From contig CM067370.1 in assembly GCA_034401795.1 (NCBI GenBank), positions 62,226,369-62,290,368 on the forward strand: a stretch of DNA of 64,000 nt, written 5' to 3'. The DNA is from Chaetoderma sp. LZ-2023a. Lineage: Eukaryota; Mollusca; Caudofoveata; Chaetodermatida; Chaetodermatidae. Each line of letters begins with the position of its first letter. Position 1 is the stretch's first letter. Shown piece after piece: positions 39,131 to 50,188 of this stretch. The notes under the pieces are model-generated. The model worked only from the letters and a program-made list of their open reading frames with translations, was not told the origin of the DNA and ran no database searches. The position numbers and the translations under genes are program-made.

Positions 39131-39521
39131 TGACGTGATAAATATGACATCATAATGCATCGGATCTGACCACAGGCCTTTGAATTTTCGTCCATCCACC
39201 CCCCCCCCCCCACCACATATTCCCCCTACTATATATATATAAATATACACAAGGTGTGAAACCTTCATCTGTGGGCACCATTGTCAGGAAGCTGATTGGT
39301 TGGTTTGCTGTCAAAATCCGCTGACATTACGTTTCTGACTACAAACCACTACAAACCAACCAATCAGCTTTCTGACAATGGTGCCCACAGATGAAGGTTT
39401 CACACCTTGTGTATATTTATATATATGGTAGGAGGGATATGTGGTAGAGGGATGGATGGACGAAAATTCAAAGGCCTGTGATCTGACAAAAAGTTAACCC
39501 TCATAACTATCACGTGACGTC
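39131..39521. mobile_element. Fold-back (MITE-like) element, arms about 170 bp
   Basis: The left arm (about 39131-39307) and right arm (about 39351-39521) are near-perfect reverse complements. For example, GGCCTTTGAATTTTCGTCCA at about 39175 is matched at about 39456-39475, and AACCTTCATCTGTGGGCACC at about 39270 at about 39390. The loop is only about 43 bp. Similarity is strongest in the inner 135 bp and fades outwards. It has no coding capacity, so mobility would depend on another element's enzyme. Confidence 0.8.
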
Positions 39522-40735
39522 GTAAAAGTATGCTTGTTGAGGTTATGCGTGACAACTCGTTCAGGAAGGCGAATATAGTTCGCGACGAACAGCGAACATA
39601 AATAGGCGAATGTTTGCCGAACATTTTCCTTCCTGACCTCACTGCTGGTTTACCTTTCGTGTGTATTGCTGTAAAAAAAACCAAACATTTATATAGCCTA
39701 ACACAATAATCTATACTTGTTTTAGATAGTATTTAGCATCATTACTTTGATTATTTTGTGTAAACTGCGAAAATCGTTGAATGGACGGGTTAAATAGGGC
39801 GTTTTTCTTAGTGTCATCCGTTTCCGTGATTTGTTTACCGTAGCAACGGTAGATAGTCAGTTCTACCTGGCACATTCCTGCCAAAATAATAAATTTTCAA
39901 TTGTATTGTAAACTTGATAGAATCAAAATGTGCATAAAATAGTTTAAAATATGAGATTATTGTCCATATAAATTATTTATAAAAAAAATAAATAAAAAAT
40001 AAAAAAGCATGGTCTGTGCATTTGACTTTAGGATAAAATATTAACCACATTTATTTGAAACAGTTTAAAATGCGATAATGATTTCCATACAAACTATAGC
40101 AATAATTGGTTATAGTTATAGTGTGTTGACATATACTTAAAGCTGAACACACACCTTAAACTTTTATGAATTGTTTACCGTTGTTAGGTCTGCTGCATTG
40201 ATCGTCAAGCGACATTGCATCATTAAAATAGTATGCCTGAATAGATATAGTTAATGCAACAAATCAAAATCGTTTGCAAATACACATACACACACATTTA
40301 ATAATAAATATAGAAATAAATAACAATATAGGCCTATAATTTAGCAAAATAATGTATTCAATTTATTATGCACCTGTGTTGCCTCTCTTGGCTGCCCATC
40401 CTAACTAACCTCTGTGTGTATGTTCTCTCAATCCTCCGGCTGCCCCTGTGTCATATTCTTTCCCCGAGTGGCTGCGAGGCAGAGAACCTAGCACTCTTTT
40501 TCTTACTAATATATTTGTAAGTAATTCTATCGTGTGTGTGGTGTCCTTTGCACATTGAAGCTACATGAGCCTGCAACTAGGGATATTACTTAAACCATAG
40601 CCAATCTACTGATTTGCAATCAAACAACATTTGTACTTATTACAGTCAAGCAAACATCTAACCTGTTGATTTGTGGAGTAAAGAACCATGGTGTGCGAGG
40701 ATAGTAAAGATCCTGCAAAGCAGACTCAATATATA
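39522..40735. other. AT-rich sequence, no gene seen
   Basis: No motif is recognised. GTTCG/CGAAC strings occur at 39558-39625. The last 300 bp before 40736 could be the 5' untranslated region of the LINE at 42.4 kb, now separated from it by Tc1 copy 2. Confidence 0.35.
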
Positions 40736-42391
40736 CACCTGTGCAAAAGTTAAGCACCAGCAAAAACAATAGAACGTAGAAACATGATGGTACAACTAGG
40801 CTGCCATACTTTTTGTCCCCGCGTTAGCTGACATAATTCCAAGTACGAAATGCACATGCATGCATGACTTCACGCCGCTTGATGTCCGTGCGTGGCGGGA
40901 AACATCACACGTGTTCAGTTATGTAAAAGTCCAGTTTGAGGTGTAGAACATTACATACAGATTTAGGCGACAAGATTAGGAATTTTGTGTTCATGACCGT
41001 GGTTTATTTGTACAGAGAGAATTAGCTCTTAATTGTGAACCGCTATGGCAAGACGAAGGTTAAGTGATCGTGTGAAATGGCAAATCATAGGCATGCATAC
41101 CACTGGTATATCATGCAGAGAGATTGGCAGACAGCTGAACATTAACCATACTGTAATCAGTCGTTTGATTGCAAAACATGGGCAAACTAACGAGGTGAAG
41201 GACAGGCCTAGATCTGGAAGACCGAAGAAGACTACTGCCCGTGATGATCGAGCCCTAGTACGCCTTGTTAGGAGATCTCCATTCACCAACAGCAGAGTGC
41301 TCAGCCAGCAATGGGAAACGCGCAATAGAGTGTCAATGTCTACCGTCAAAAGGAGACTGTATGCTGCTGGCATGAAAGCTAGGAGACCTGTCAGACGTCC
41401 TCTCCTCACTGCACACCACAAAGAGGAGCGTCTGACGTGGTGCAACGAAAGAAGACACTGGAACATGAGATCCTGGAGACGGGTACACTGGTCCGATGAA
41501 AGTCGGTTCCTGCTTCATGCCACAGATGGTCGAACTCGTGTATGGAGGTCCAGACGCACGGCGTACGACCAACGTAACATCATGGAAGAAGTTCCATTTG
41601 GTGGAGGTTCCGTTATGATATGGGGGTGCATCTCATTTGATTGTAAGCTGGATCTGTTGACTGTACCTGGAACACTAAATGGACAAAGATATCAAGATTC
41701 CATACTGGATAGAGTTGTGGTCCCTCATTTTGTAAATCATGCACCTGGAACCCACCCTATATTCATGGATGACAACGCCCGACCACATCGTGCTAGAGCT
41801 GTGCATGAATACCTCCGCCAGAATGCCATCGAAACCCTACCATGGCCAGCAAGGAGCCCTGACATGAACCCTATTGAGCGTATCTGGGACATTCTGGGAA
41901 ACATGGTGAGAAGGAGGGATCCTCCTGTGCAGAACCTACAGGAATTAACAGACGCACTCCATCTTGAATGGCAACGAATACCACAATGGCGTATCAGTCG
42001 GTTGGTGACCAGCATGAGACGTCGTGTCCAGGCCGTCATCCAGGCACAAGGTGGATATACCCGGTATTAATAATGACAGTCTCAAACTCGTGCACAGATG
42101 TTAAACTTCGTTTTCAGACACCATTAATGACAATCTAGCCACGTGTGTCAACTGTAGGGCAATAGTTGTCAGTTGTGTCAACGTAACCATATTCAGGCCT
42201 CGTTTTCAAGTTCAAACAAAAACATACAGTGTTTCCCCACCATCAAAATCAGCATTCCTCTAGTTGCATTATTACCTCTTGCACTAAGATGGATGGGTAC
42301 ATAAATGTTTATGCTATTGCTTTCTTCATAGCACATGATATACCCTCGCATGTGCGTAAAAATAGGGTGGTGCTTAACTTTTGCACAGGTG
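40736..42391 (+). mobile_element. Tc1-like transposon copy 2, structurally complete
   Basis: The inverted ends match those of copy 1 (CACCTGTGCAAAAGTTAAGC at 40736 and its complement ending at 42391), with TA on both sides. It is 1,656 bp long, two bases shorter than copy 1, and nearly identical throughout. The transposase is on the plus strand. Confidence 0.93.
41045..42070 (+). CDS. Tc1-family DD34E transposase, intact
   Basis: This is a 341-residue transposase of the same family as 27403-28428, about 97% identical by my reading. Start ATG at 41045 gives MARRRLSDRVKWQ. It has two helix-turn-helix units in the first 115 residues with GRPKK between them, then the catalytic WSDESRF, FMDDNARPH and NPIER, with 34 residues between the last Asp and Glu. 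Differences from copy 1 include Ile for Met near residue 22, Pro for His near 54, Arg for Gly near 117, Thr for Arg near 131, and a PFGGGS motif here where copy 1 has PFGRGS. The latter makes this copy the better match to the usual Tc1 Gly-rich motif. No stop interrupts it. Confidence 0.94.
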   Translation: MARRRLSDRVKWQIIGMHTTGISCREIGRQLNINHTVISRLIAKHGQTNEVKDRPRSGRPKKTTARDDRALVRLVRRSPFTNSRVLSQQWETRNRVSMSTVKRRLYAAGMKARRPVRRPLLTAHHKEERLTWCNERRHWNMRSWRRVHWSDESRFLLHATDGRTRVWRSRRTAYDQRNIMEEVPFGGGSVMIWGCISFDCKLDLLTVPGTLNGQRYQDSILDRVVVPHFVNHAPGTHPIFMDDNARPHRARAVHEYLRQNAIETLPWPARSPDMNPIERIWDILGNMVRRRDPPVQNLQELTDALHLEWQRIPQWRISRLVTSMRRRVQAVIQAQGGYTRY

Positions 42392-42492
42392 TATATGTCA
42401 TCTGGTTATTGGCTCTGTAAAGAATGTGATAGTACAGGGGAGGAAGAGCAACTAACCTAGAGGACAGTGCAAATGCTCTAGCCACATCTAAA

Positions 42493-44349
42493 ATGGTGAC
42501 CCCTACCAAGCTTACACCTACCAATAAAACCCCAAGTAAGCATGACCTTGTCAATGACTTAAAGGAAGGTGCATGCCAGTGCGGTGAGCCAAATAACCCA
42601 TATATGATAAGGTGTCAGGTTTGCAAAGCATGGCTACATTACAACTGCTCAAATCTACCCCCATACATGCTAGCTGCTCTCACAACATCAAAGCGCAAAT
42701 ACTCATGTAGTTTCTGCACACCCATCTCTAGCCACATACTAGAGTTTCTGTCATGGTATGAACTAACATTTGATAAGAAATATATGGGAAATGCAAACGA
42801 AATTCTGCTCAAAACATCACTAGTCAACACAACGAATGACAAAGTGTCAAGTCAAACGGATAATAGTGAGTCGACCAATATACCGCTTATAGAGATAACA
42901 AATGAAGCCTCAGTAGAAGTAATAAAAGAAAGCCCACCCAAGTCAACAAATGAGGGCACAAATAGCACACAACATACAGAGGAAGATTGTGCAACCTCAG
43001 AAGAAGTCTATGACTCGTCTACCCAATCAAAGGTTCATCTAAAACCTACTGTTAATACGGCTAACCATGTAGCTACACATATGTGTGATGCATACACTGA
43101 AACAAACATGGGTGGTTATACTCAATTAAAACCCTCAGATGACTCTTGTAGTGAGATCCTTAGTGATGTCCTGGAAGAGAGCAGACAGATCCGAAATGAG
43201 TATGCTGCTCTAAATATACAAGTGCAAGAATTGCAGATGGGTAAACAAAATGAGATAACTAGTGGCCATACTCATATGTCTAACCATATTGATCTTACAA
43301 GACCCAAAGAGCTACTAGAACAGCACAAACAGACAGTCGTTGAACATGTTTCTGTTCCGACCTCCAGGGATATCACTAGAACCCTGAGTGGTCGTACACA
43401 TAATATACAGACAATGAATAGGCGAGATGCACCCCAGTTGGGACAGGTAACCACCAAAGTGCAATTAACAAATGCAATACACCCAACCAGAGGACCTAGG
43501 CAGATACCCGACCAGAGTTGTTCACAAATGAACCACCACATAAGTAGCAACACTATTAAGCCTGGGACCAGAAGTTACAGCCATGTCGTTGCTAACAACA
43601 ATATCGTAGAAACTCCATACTCTCCATCCTTCTCTAGACAAACAAATGGTAACAACCACAATATGAAGCAATCTGCTGGCAAGTTATACAGCATACTTTC
43701 TGACCACACCAATAACAACAACATTGATCAGGGTCAAGCTCGCCATGCAAATACTTATCAAAAGAACAAAACATCACAAAATGTTCTAATTATTGGAAGT
43801 TCAACTCTGGGAAAGCTCAGCAGAATGTACATGTCATCTGAAACAACAAATGTAACTGTCCGTTCTTATGGTGGGGCACGAATCGGTGAAATTGTGGATA
43901 AACTTAAACAATTCCTATCAACTAACCACTACACCACACTTGTAATCCATGTTGGAAGCAATGATATTGCCAAGCGTAGAGTAAATGGAATGATCAATGA
44001 CTACGATTCGATGATTGAACAAGCCAAGACACTAGCACCAAATATCCAAATATTGGTCTCTTCACTGCTGCCTCGACCTAACAACAGATACGAGAACAAC
44101 TTGGTTTTCCAATTTAACGAAATGCTAAGGTCTCTAGCTACATGGCATGGTGTAACATATGTAGACAACTCTGAACTGTTCACCCACCCCAATGGGGAAG
44201 CCAATCTACTACTATTCAGGGACAACATACATCCCAACCACAATGGTCTTTGTCTACTATCCGAGAACATAACCAATTATGTTGCAACTTCTCATTCACT
44301 ACAAATGCGAACAAACATGAGCGATTCACTCTCTCAGGATTTTTTATAA
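42493..44349 (+). CDS. LINE ORF1: PHD finger plus SGNH/GDSL-type esterase, 618 residues
   Basis: The product is thought to bind element RNA and assist retrotransposition; the exact role of its enzyme domain is unsettled. The N terminus has a C4HC3 PHD zinc finger with ligands C28, C30, C41, C44, H49, C52, C72 and C75. The middle (about 90-420) is polar, rich in Asn, Thr and Ser, and without a recognised fold. The C-terminal 180 residues form an SGNH hydrolase: block I as IIGSSTL (residues 433-439; Ser where the family often has GDS), block III as HVGSNDI (486-492) and block V as DNIHP (577-581) with the catalytic Asp-x-x-His. The start ATG is the first in frame after the Tc1 end. The last 100 bp overlap ORF2 in the -1 frame. 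Confidence 0.9.
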   Translation: MVTPTKLTPTNKTPSKHDLVNDLKEGACQCGEPNNPYMIRCQVCKAWLHYNCSNLPPYMLAALTTSKRKYSCSFCTPISSHILEFLSWYELTFDKKYMGNANEILLKTSLVNTTNDKVSSQTDNSESTNIPLIEITNEASVEVIKESPPKSTNEGTNSTQHTEEDCATSEEVYDSSTQSKVHLKPTVNTANHVATHMCDAYTETNMGGYTQLKPSDDSCSEILSDVLEESRQIRNEYAALNIQVQELQMGKQNEITSGHTHMSNHIDLTRPKELLEQHKQTVVEHVSVPTSRDITRTLSGRTHNIQTMNRRDAPQLGQVTTKVQLTNAIHPTRGPRQIPDQSCSQMNHHISSNTIKPGTRSYSHVVANNNIVETPYSPSFSRQTNGNNHNMKQSAGKLYSILSDHTNNNNIDQGQARHANTYQKNKTSQNVLIIGSSTLGKLSRMYMSSETTNVTVRSYGGARIGEIVDKLKQFLSTNHYTTLVIHVGSNDIAKRRVNGMINDYDSMIEQAKTLAPNIQILVSSLLPRPNNRYENNLVFQFNEMLRSLATWHGVTYVDNSELFTHPNGEANLLLFRDNIHPNHNGLCLLSENITNYVATSHSLQMRTNMSDSLSQDFL

Positions 44350-47300
44350 GGGAGGGGGATAGGGGGGAGAACAACTGTAGCCTTATTACACATATTCCAA
44401 GCAGAACACAGCCCGAACCAATTGCATTAGCGAACCGATATCACCTGCTAACCGACGTATCCACACATAACAATACAACATGTATCGATAAAGCAGACAA
44501 CCAGCCAAATCCACATGAACAAATAATTACACAACCAAACAGCATTCTGAAGAATTATCACCATACAATAAACCCAACCAAACAAAATAAAACCATTGTA
44601 CATGAAGGAACTTGTAAACGTGTTAACACATGTGCATATCTCAAACACCCATTTGGAAACATGCCAACAAAATCACAGTTAATACTAAATAAGGTGATAG
44701 ACAAGAAACGGGGTCTACTACACAAAGGACCAAATAAAACAACTAGTGCTACCCAGAAGTCTCAATGTAACATGAATAATTCCAACAAACTTAAAGTATT
44801 TTACACCAATGCAGACTCAGGTTTAAATAAGAGGCAGGAGCTACAAATAAAGATATCACAGCTATCCCCCCATATAATTATAATCACAGAAACAAACCCA
44901 AAACATCTAAGATATACTGTTAAAAAAGAAGAGCTGCAAATCAATGGCTATGATATATTCGCCAATATAGACAAACAAAACGTCCGTGGAATAAGTGTAC
45001 AAGTTGCATCATCCCTAAATCCCACAGAAGCAAAATCAACTCTCCGTAATCTACCTGAGGAAGTAGTTGGAGTAGAGGTTAAGTTAAAGGGGTCAGATAC
45101 ATTGCTAATCCTGGCAGTTTATCGCAGTCCAAACTCAAACGAAGAAAACAATACAAAATTAAATACATTTATTAAGAATGTGTCTGCCAAAAAGCATTCC
45201 CACCTACTAATTACTGGCGATTTTAATTTTCCAGAAATTGACTGGAAAGCAGGTAGTATTCTCGTAAAACAATCACAGCACGCTGATTACTTTCTGGATG
45301 CTGTAGGCGATGCTTTCCTTCACCAACATATCTCATTTCCCACAAGATATAGAATAAATTGTGAGCCTAGTGTGATAGATTTAGTATTCACCAATGAGGA
45401 AGAAATGATTGACAACATAATCCCTCTACCAGCCCTTGGTAAAAGTGACCATATATGCATTTATTATGAACTAAAATGCTACGCTGAACCACAGCAGAAT
45501 ATGACCAATAAATTGGCTTTTGACAAAGGTGACTATTCCGCACTACAATCAGCTCTAAGTATTAACTGGGAAGCACTTTTCCACAACAAATCCCCCGAAG
45601 AATGTTGGATAAATTTCAAAAATCTTGTAAATAAATTCACGAAAGTCTATATTCCAACCAAACAAGTTAATAACAATAAAAGATATAGACCACCCTGGTT
45701 AGACAGAAAGGCCCTCAAGTTAGTGCGAAAAAAAGAAAGGAAGTGGAAAAGGTATCTGCAAACAAGAGCATCAACAGATTACAACAAATATGGTAGTATA
45801 CGAAATCAGGTGAACCAATTCTGTAAACGGGCAGTTAAAAAATATGAGGAAACTGTAGCTAAAAATAGCAAATCTAATCCAAGTCATTCTGGGCTTATGT
45901 AAATAGCCAGCTCAAGTCCAAAGATAATGTACGAGACTTAGAAGATCTTGATGGCAATTTAATAACCACAAACGAAAGAAAAAGTCAAGAACTAAATCGT
46001 TTTTCCTCTAGTACCTTCACCAATGAGAACCTAGATAGTATCCCAACATTTACAACAGAGACTACAACAACAATAAACAATATTACTGTCTCTGTTGAAG
46101 ACGTCAGAAAAAAACTTGCAGATTTAAAAACAAATAAATCAGCTGGTCCTGATGACCTGCATCCAAGAATTTTACATGAACTAAAAGATGTATTATCTGA
46201 ACCACTTAGCATAATTTATAACAAGTCATTATCAGAAGGGACTATACCTTCTGACTGGAAATATGCTAATGTTATACCTGTGCATAAAAAAGGAGCAAAG
46301 AGGGATCTGAACAATTACAGACCCATCAGTCTAACCTCAGTTCCATCCAAAATACTTGAAAGCATAGTAAGGGACAAGCTGATAGAGTATATGAAGAAAA
46401 GTGAAATAATTACCGAATACCAACATGGGTTCCTACGGGGGAGATCAACGGTAACTCAAATGCTAGAGTAATAGACGAATGGACAAATGCTTTGGATAAT
46501 AAGAAATCGATTGATGTAATTTATCTTGATTTTAAGAAGGCTTTTGACTCTGTACCACACGAGCGATTGTTTATCAAGTTAAACGCATATGGTATTTCGG
46601 AGAAACTCCTAGAATGGATTAAGTCATTTCTAATAGGAAGAAAGCAGAGAGTCGTGGTTAATGGGGCAGCCTCAGATTGGGCCAGGGTCATAAGCGGTGT
46701 CCCACAGGGCAGTGTACTTGGCCCACTACTGTTTGTAATATACGTAAATGACATGCCAAGAAACATAAAATCCAGACTCTATCTTTTTGCAGACGATACT
46801 AAACTGTTCAACTCAATAACTGATGTGAGTGATTGTGAAATCCTGAAAAATGATCTAGAGGCCATTCAAAACTGGGCCCAAAATTGGCAATTAATGTTCA
46901 ACACAAACAAAAGCTCAGTTATGCACATTGGCCACAGGCCAAGTGCCAGTAATTGTAAGTACAAACTCCTTGATAATGACATAACAGTAGCCCTAAAGGA
47001 GGAGAGCGAGATCAATGATCTGGGTATAATAATCGATTCAAACTTAACATTTGAAACCCATATAAATAACATCACATCAAAAGCCAACAGAATGACAGGG
47101 AGTATATGGAGAACGTTTCATTCCATTACTACAGACATATTTAAGATGCTGTACCGAAGTTTAATACGCCCTCATCTGGAGTATGCTGGTCCCGTTTGGT
47201 CCCCACACACATGGAAATTTGCCGAACAATTAGAAAAAGTCCAGAAACGAGCGACTAAAATGGTACCAGCTTTGCGGAACATGTCCTATGAAAATCGTCT

Positions 47301-47664
47301 TCGGAATCTCAACTTACCAACCTTAATGTATAGACGAATACGAGGAGATCTCATAAATGTTTTTAAGTATCTTAATAATATCTACTCAGTAGATCCCAGT
47401 AAATTATTCACATTAAATCAAGGTGACAGAACACGTGGCCACAAATTCAAACTTAGAAAAACTAGAGCGAATACTAACAATAGACTGAATTTTTTCTCCA
47501 ACAGAATCATAGACTGGTGGAATGCATTACCGGAAACAGTCGTTGACGCACCTACCATAAACACATTCAAAGCTAGACTAGACAAAATCTATGTAACGCA
47601 CCCAGTGTACTACAACTATAGAGCATTAGATAAGCCAAATCACCCGAAAATTACCATACATTAA
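44250..47664 (+). pseudogene. LINE ORF2: AP endonuclease and reverse transcriptase, two 1-base lesions
   Basis: ORF2 would nick target DNA and copy the RNA there. The first frame (44250-45902) overlaps ORF1 by 100 bp; the conserved part starts about residue 180 (KLKVFYTNADSGLNKRQEL). Endonuclease boxes: 'ITETNPKH' (catalytic Glu), YRSPNS, GDFNFPEIDW (D324), 'PSVIDLVFTN' and GKSDH (S399-D400-H401). One base seems lost near 45880 and another near 46469; each shifts the frame with no other damage around it. The reverse transcriptase shows 'NNYRPISLTSVPSKILESIV', 'VIYLDFKKAFDSVPHERL', 'SGVPQGSVLGPLLFVIYVND' and catalytic FADD (46786-46797), then 'LIRPHLEYAGPVW', 'QKRATKMVPALRNMSYENRL' and a DWWNALPETVV tail. 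The third frame, 46492-47664, is open for 390 codons. Sequencing error at either lesion would leave an intact gene. Confidence 0.9.
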
Positions 47665-47745
47665 TAATTAATAATTATAGTTTATACACCAGCTGATAAT
47701 AGGACGTAAAAGTCCTGGTAAGCTGTATACTTGTTATGTTATGTT

Positions 47746-48884
47746 AAGGAGACCTGATTTGAGTGAAGATGGGATGTGTTTAAAGTGTGATAGCGTTTCC
47801 TCTTGAAAGACGGGAACTAACACACAAGACAAGACAAGAAGAAGAAATATTTAACAAGGTTCGGAATAGTGTTTTGTTTACTTCGAGCTAAATAACTAAG
47901 TTAAGTCTCTCCACTAGAAGGGCGGAAGATGGCCAATTATTAGAACAGTAGACTATATCTCAATTCTATCCCTTCACATAGGCAGCCGCTTACTAAGGAC
48001 TTTTGGTTTGCCACGAAATCTGGTTAAATCACTAATTATCTAATAATAATTTGTCTAATACGAAATTATGCGGGACCTACTACCTAGTCGACTAGCAGTA
48101 TATACTACCCAGTCATGTCAAAACGATGGTCAAATGTTATATGTGTAGTAATCAAACCCCCATGTCCACGTGGATGTGATCCCTGTGCAACTTGACTGAA
48201 ATTGAGATGCTGAGATAAGGGTTAAAGCTTTTAAGTTTATCCACAGCCATCATGCATGGCAGTAATGTTTTAAGTGCTCGTTTTTGCGACTGACTCAGGG
48301 GCGCTGAAAGCACGAGGCATTAGTGTCAGCTGCCCCCATTGCCCTTTGGGCAGGGGAGAGGCAGCTGTGCCCTTTACCCGTTTCTCTGCGAAAAATGGGT
48401 AAACTTTACTTTAGAACTTAATACAAGATCTCTAGAATATTCAGAGCAGACTGAGCCATTGTATTACAGCTCCATTGTTTTGGCATTAAGACAAGTCCAT
48501 TAAGGAATATGGGAGTGCTTCTAGGCCAAATCAAGTCATCAATTCAAACGCTATTTGTATAGTGGAAATTACATGTGACATATTGACTTTTGCTGTAAAC
48601 GTTGCATGTCTGTTGCATGGACATGAATTCAGACCACCTCCCAATCTACTACATGGAAAATGAACAGTTATTCGAAAAAGAGGAAACAACATGTAGAGAT
48701 TTTAGAAATGAGAACAGTAAAGTTTAGAAACAGTTTGGTGAACATAAAAATTAAAATTGGAATCAGGTGACCAACTGCGACTCATGTGAAGATGTCTACA
48801 ACACATTCCACTTTATATGTACTAATGCCTATGAAGCTGCATTTCCACTAAAAACAGTTAAGAAATTTAAGCAAAATCCGACGG
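47746..48884. other. No gene seen; one strong hairpin
   Basis: No coding motif. A hairpin at 48327-48367 has CAGCTGCC pairing with GGCAGCTG and an inner TGCCC/GGGCA stem. A phrase near 48010 (TTTGCCACGAAATCTGGTTA) recurs with one change near 57075, a sign of a shared repeat. Confidence 0.45.
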
Positions 48885-49999
48885 AGCGGATCGGTCAAAA
48901 TCCAAGATCGCAGCCAGCCAAAATGGCTGATTTTTAGAACCACTAAAAAATCTTCTCCGAAACCGCTGGAGGAATTGATTCAAAACTCATAACCCATCAT
49001 CTATAGCAACGTTAGACCCAAGTTTATTCAAGGCAACCTGATTGGCCTATTTGCTTGGCAGCCATCTTGGATGGTGTAGTTTTCGCGAAAACAACTCCCG
49101 AACCGCTGAAGGGATAGATCTGAAATTTGGTAAATATGCTTAGGGACCAAGGCCCATTCAAATTTGATCAAAGGAAGTTCATTCGTTAAAAAACATGGCC
49201 GGCATCGACCAATCAAAATTTAGCTTTTGTTTGTCATATTGGCTTTTTTGTATTTGATGTATTTTGATGGCGAAAATTGGTGTATATATGCTTATCAGGG
49301 TGGCGAGTTCAAATATGCCACTTTGGTGACTGTTGGATAAACGGTTTGACTGCCATCTTGGTTTGTTTTCCTGCCATAGGCTCCCATAGCAAAGCAATGG
49401 GCCCCTAGTAAAGCAATGGGGGATTCTTTAAATGACTTCTACTCTAGAACCACTGGGCCGATTTCAATTATATTCGCAGAAAGCAGCCTTAGGGCATAGA
49501 GGTCTAAGTTCGTTCAAACGAAGCCGATCGGCCAAAATCCAAGATGGCCACCATTGCAACCAGCCAATTTTTGAAATCTCTTTAAAAATCTCTGAAACGG
49601 CTTGGGGGATTGATTCGAAACTCAAAACATCATCTAATGCAGGAGGAGAACCAATTTTTTCAAGAGAACCTGATTGGTCCATTGGCTTGGTGGCCATCTT
49701 GGATGACCTAGTTTTTGCGAAAAAGGCTTCTCCAGAAACGCTGAAGGGACACAGCTGAAATTTGGTAAATATGCTTAGGAACCAAGGGCCATTAAAGTTT
49801 GTTCAAGGAAAGTTGATTCGTCAAAAAACCTGGACACCATGGGCCAATCAAAATATAGCATGTTTGGCATCCATATTGGATTTTTTTATTTGATGGATTT
49901 TGAAAGCCAAAATTAGTTTTATATGTGTTTTTGGGTATTCGATCTCAAATTTGCAATTTTCGAAACTGTCGTATAAACGGTTTGGTGGCCATCTTGTTG
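48885..49999. repeat. Two direct copies of an approximately 480-bp repeat
   Basis: The segment from 48885 to about 49363 recurs at about 49520-49999 with many substitutions. Shared phrases include AAAATCCAAGATNGC, TTCAAGNNAACCTGATTGG, CTGAAATTTGGTAAATATGC and ATAAACGGTTTG. The spacing is about 635 bp. ATTTGGTAAATATGCTTAGG is one of the best-kept strings. Not coding. Confidence 0.8.
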
Positions 50000-50012
50000 A
50001 TAAAGAGCATTC

Positions 50013-50070
50013 TAGTTGAAATGCCTATAGTCCAGGTGAGCGATACAGGCCCCTTGGTCCTCTTGTTTCT
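50013..50070. repeat. Dispersed repeat tail (copies at 60124 and 60495)
   Basis: TAGTTGAAATGCC then CAGGTGAGCGATACAGGCCC and a CCTCTTGTTT end recur at 60124-60180 and, degraded, at 60495-60544. It follows the 480-bp repeat here and related repeats there, so it is likely the shared terminus of a repeat superfamily. Confidence 0.75.
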
Positions 50071-50092
50071 CTAGTTATATGGAGATTTATGT

Positions 50093-50165
50093 TTCTGAAA
50101 TTTCGTGTGTTGCATGTCTCATTTTCTGAACCCCGGAACTGGGACGTGTGGTTACATCGAAATAT
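50093..50165. repeat. Repeat shared with 63086-63180
   Basis: AAATTTCGTGTGTTGCATGT, a GGGACGTGTGGTTA-type stretch and CGAAATATGCCAGAT occur here and, with changes, at 63086-63180 in the same orientation. Confidence 0.75.
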
Positions 50166-50188
50166 GCCAGATAAGATCGCCTCCTCAA

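Larger units (their letters stand above)
42394..47745 (+). mobile_element. Near-complete CR1-like LINE with PHD-esterase ORF1
   Basis: It has two ORFs in the normal order and a 3' end at a TTATG-type repeat (GTTATGTTATGTT at about 47733-47745), the short-repeat ending common in CR1-like LINEs. ORF1 is open; ORF2 has two single-base lesions. The first 100 bp after Tc1 copy 2 are non-coding; the true 5' end may lie left of that Tc1 element. PHD and esterase domains in ORF1 are a described feature of CR1-like LINEs. Confidence 0.88.
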
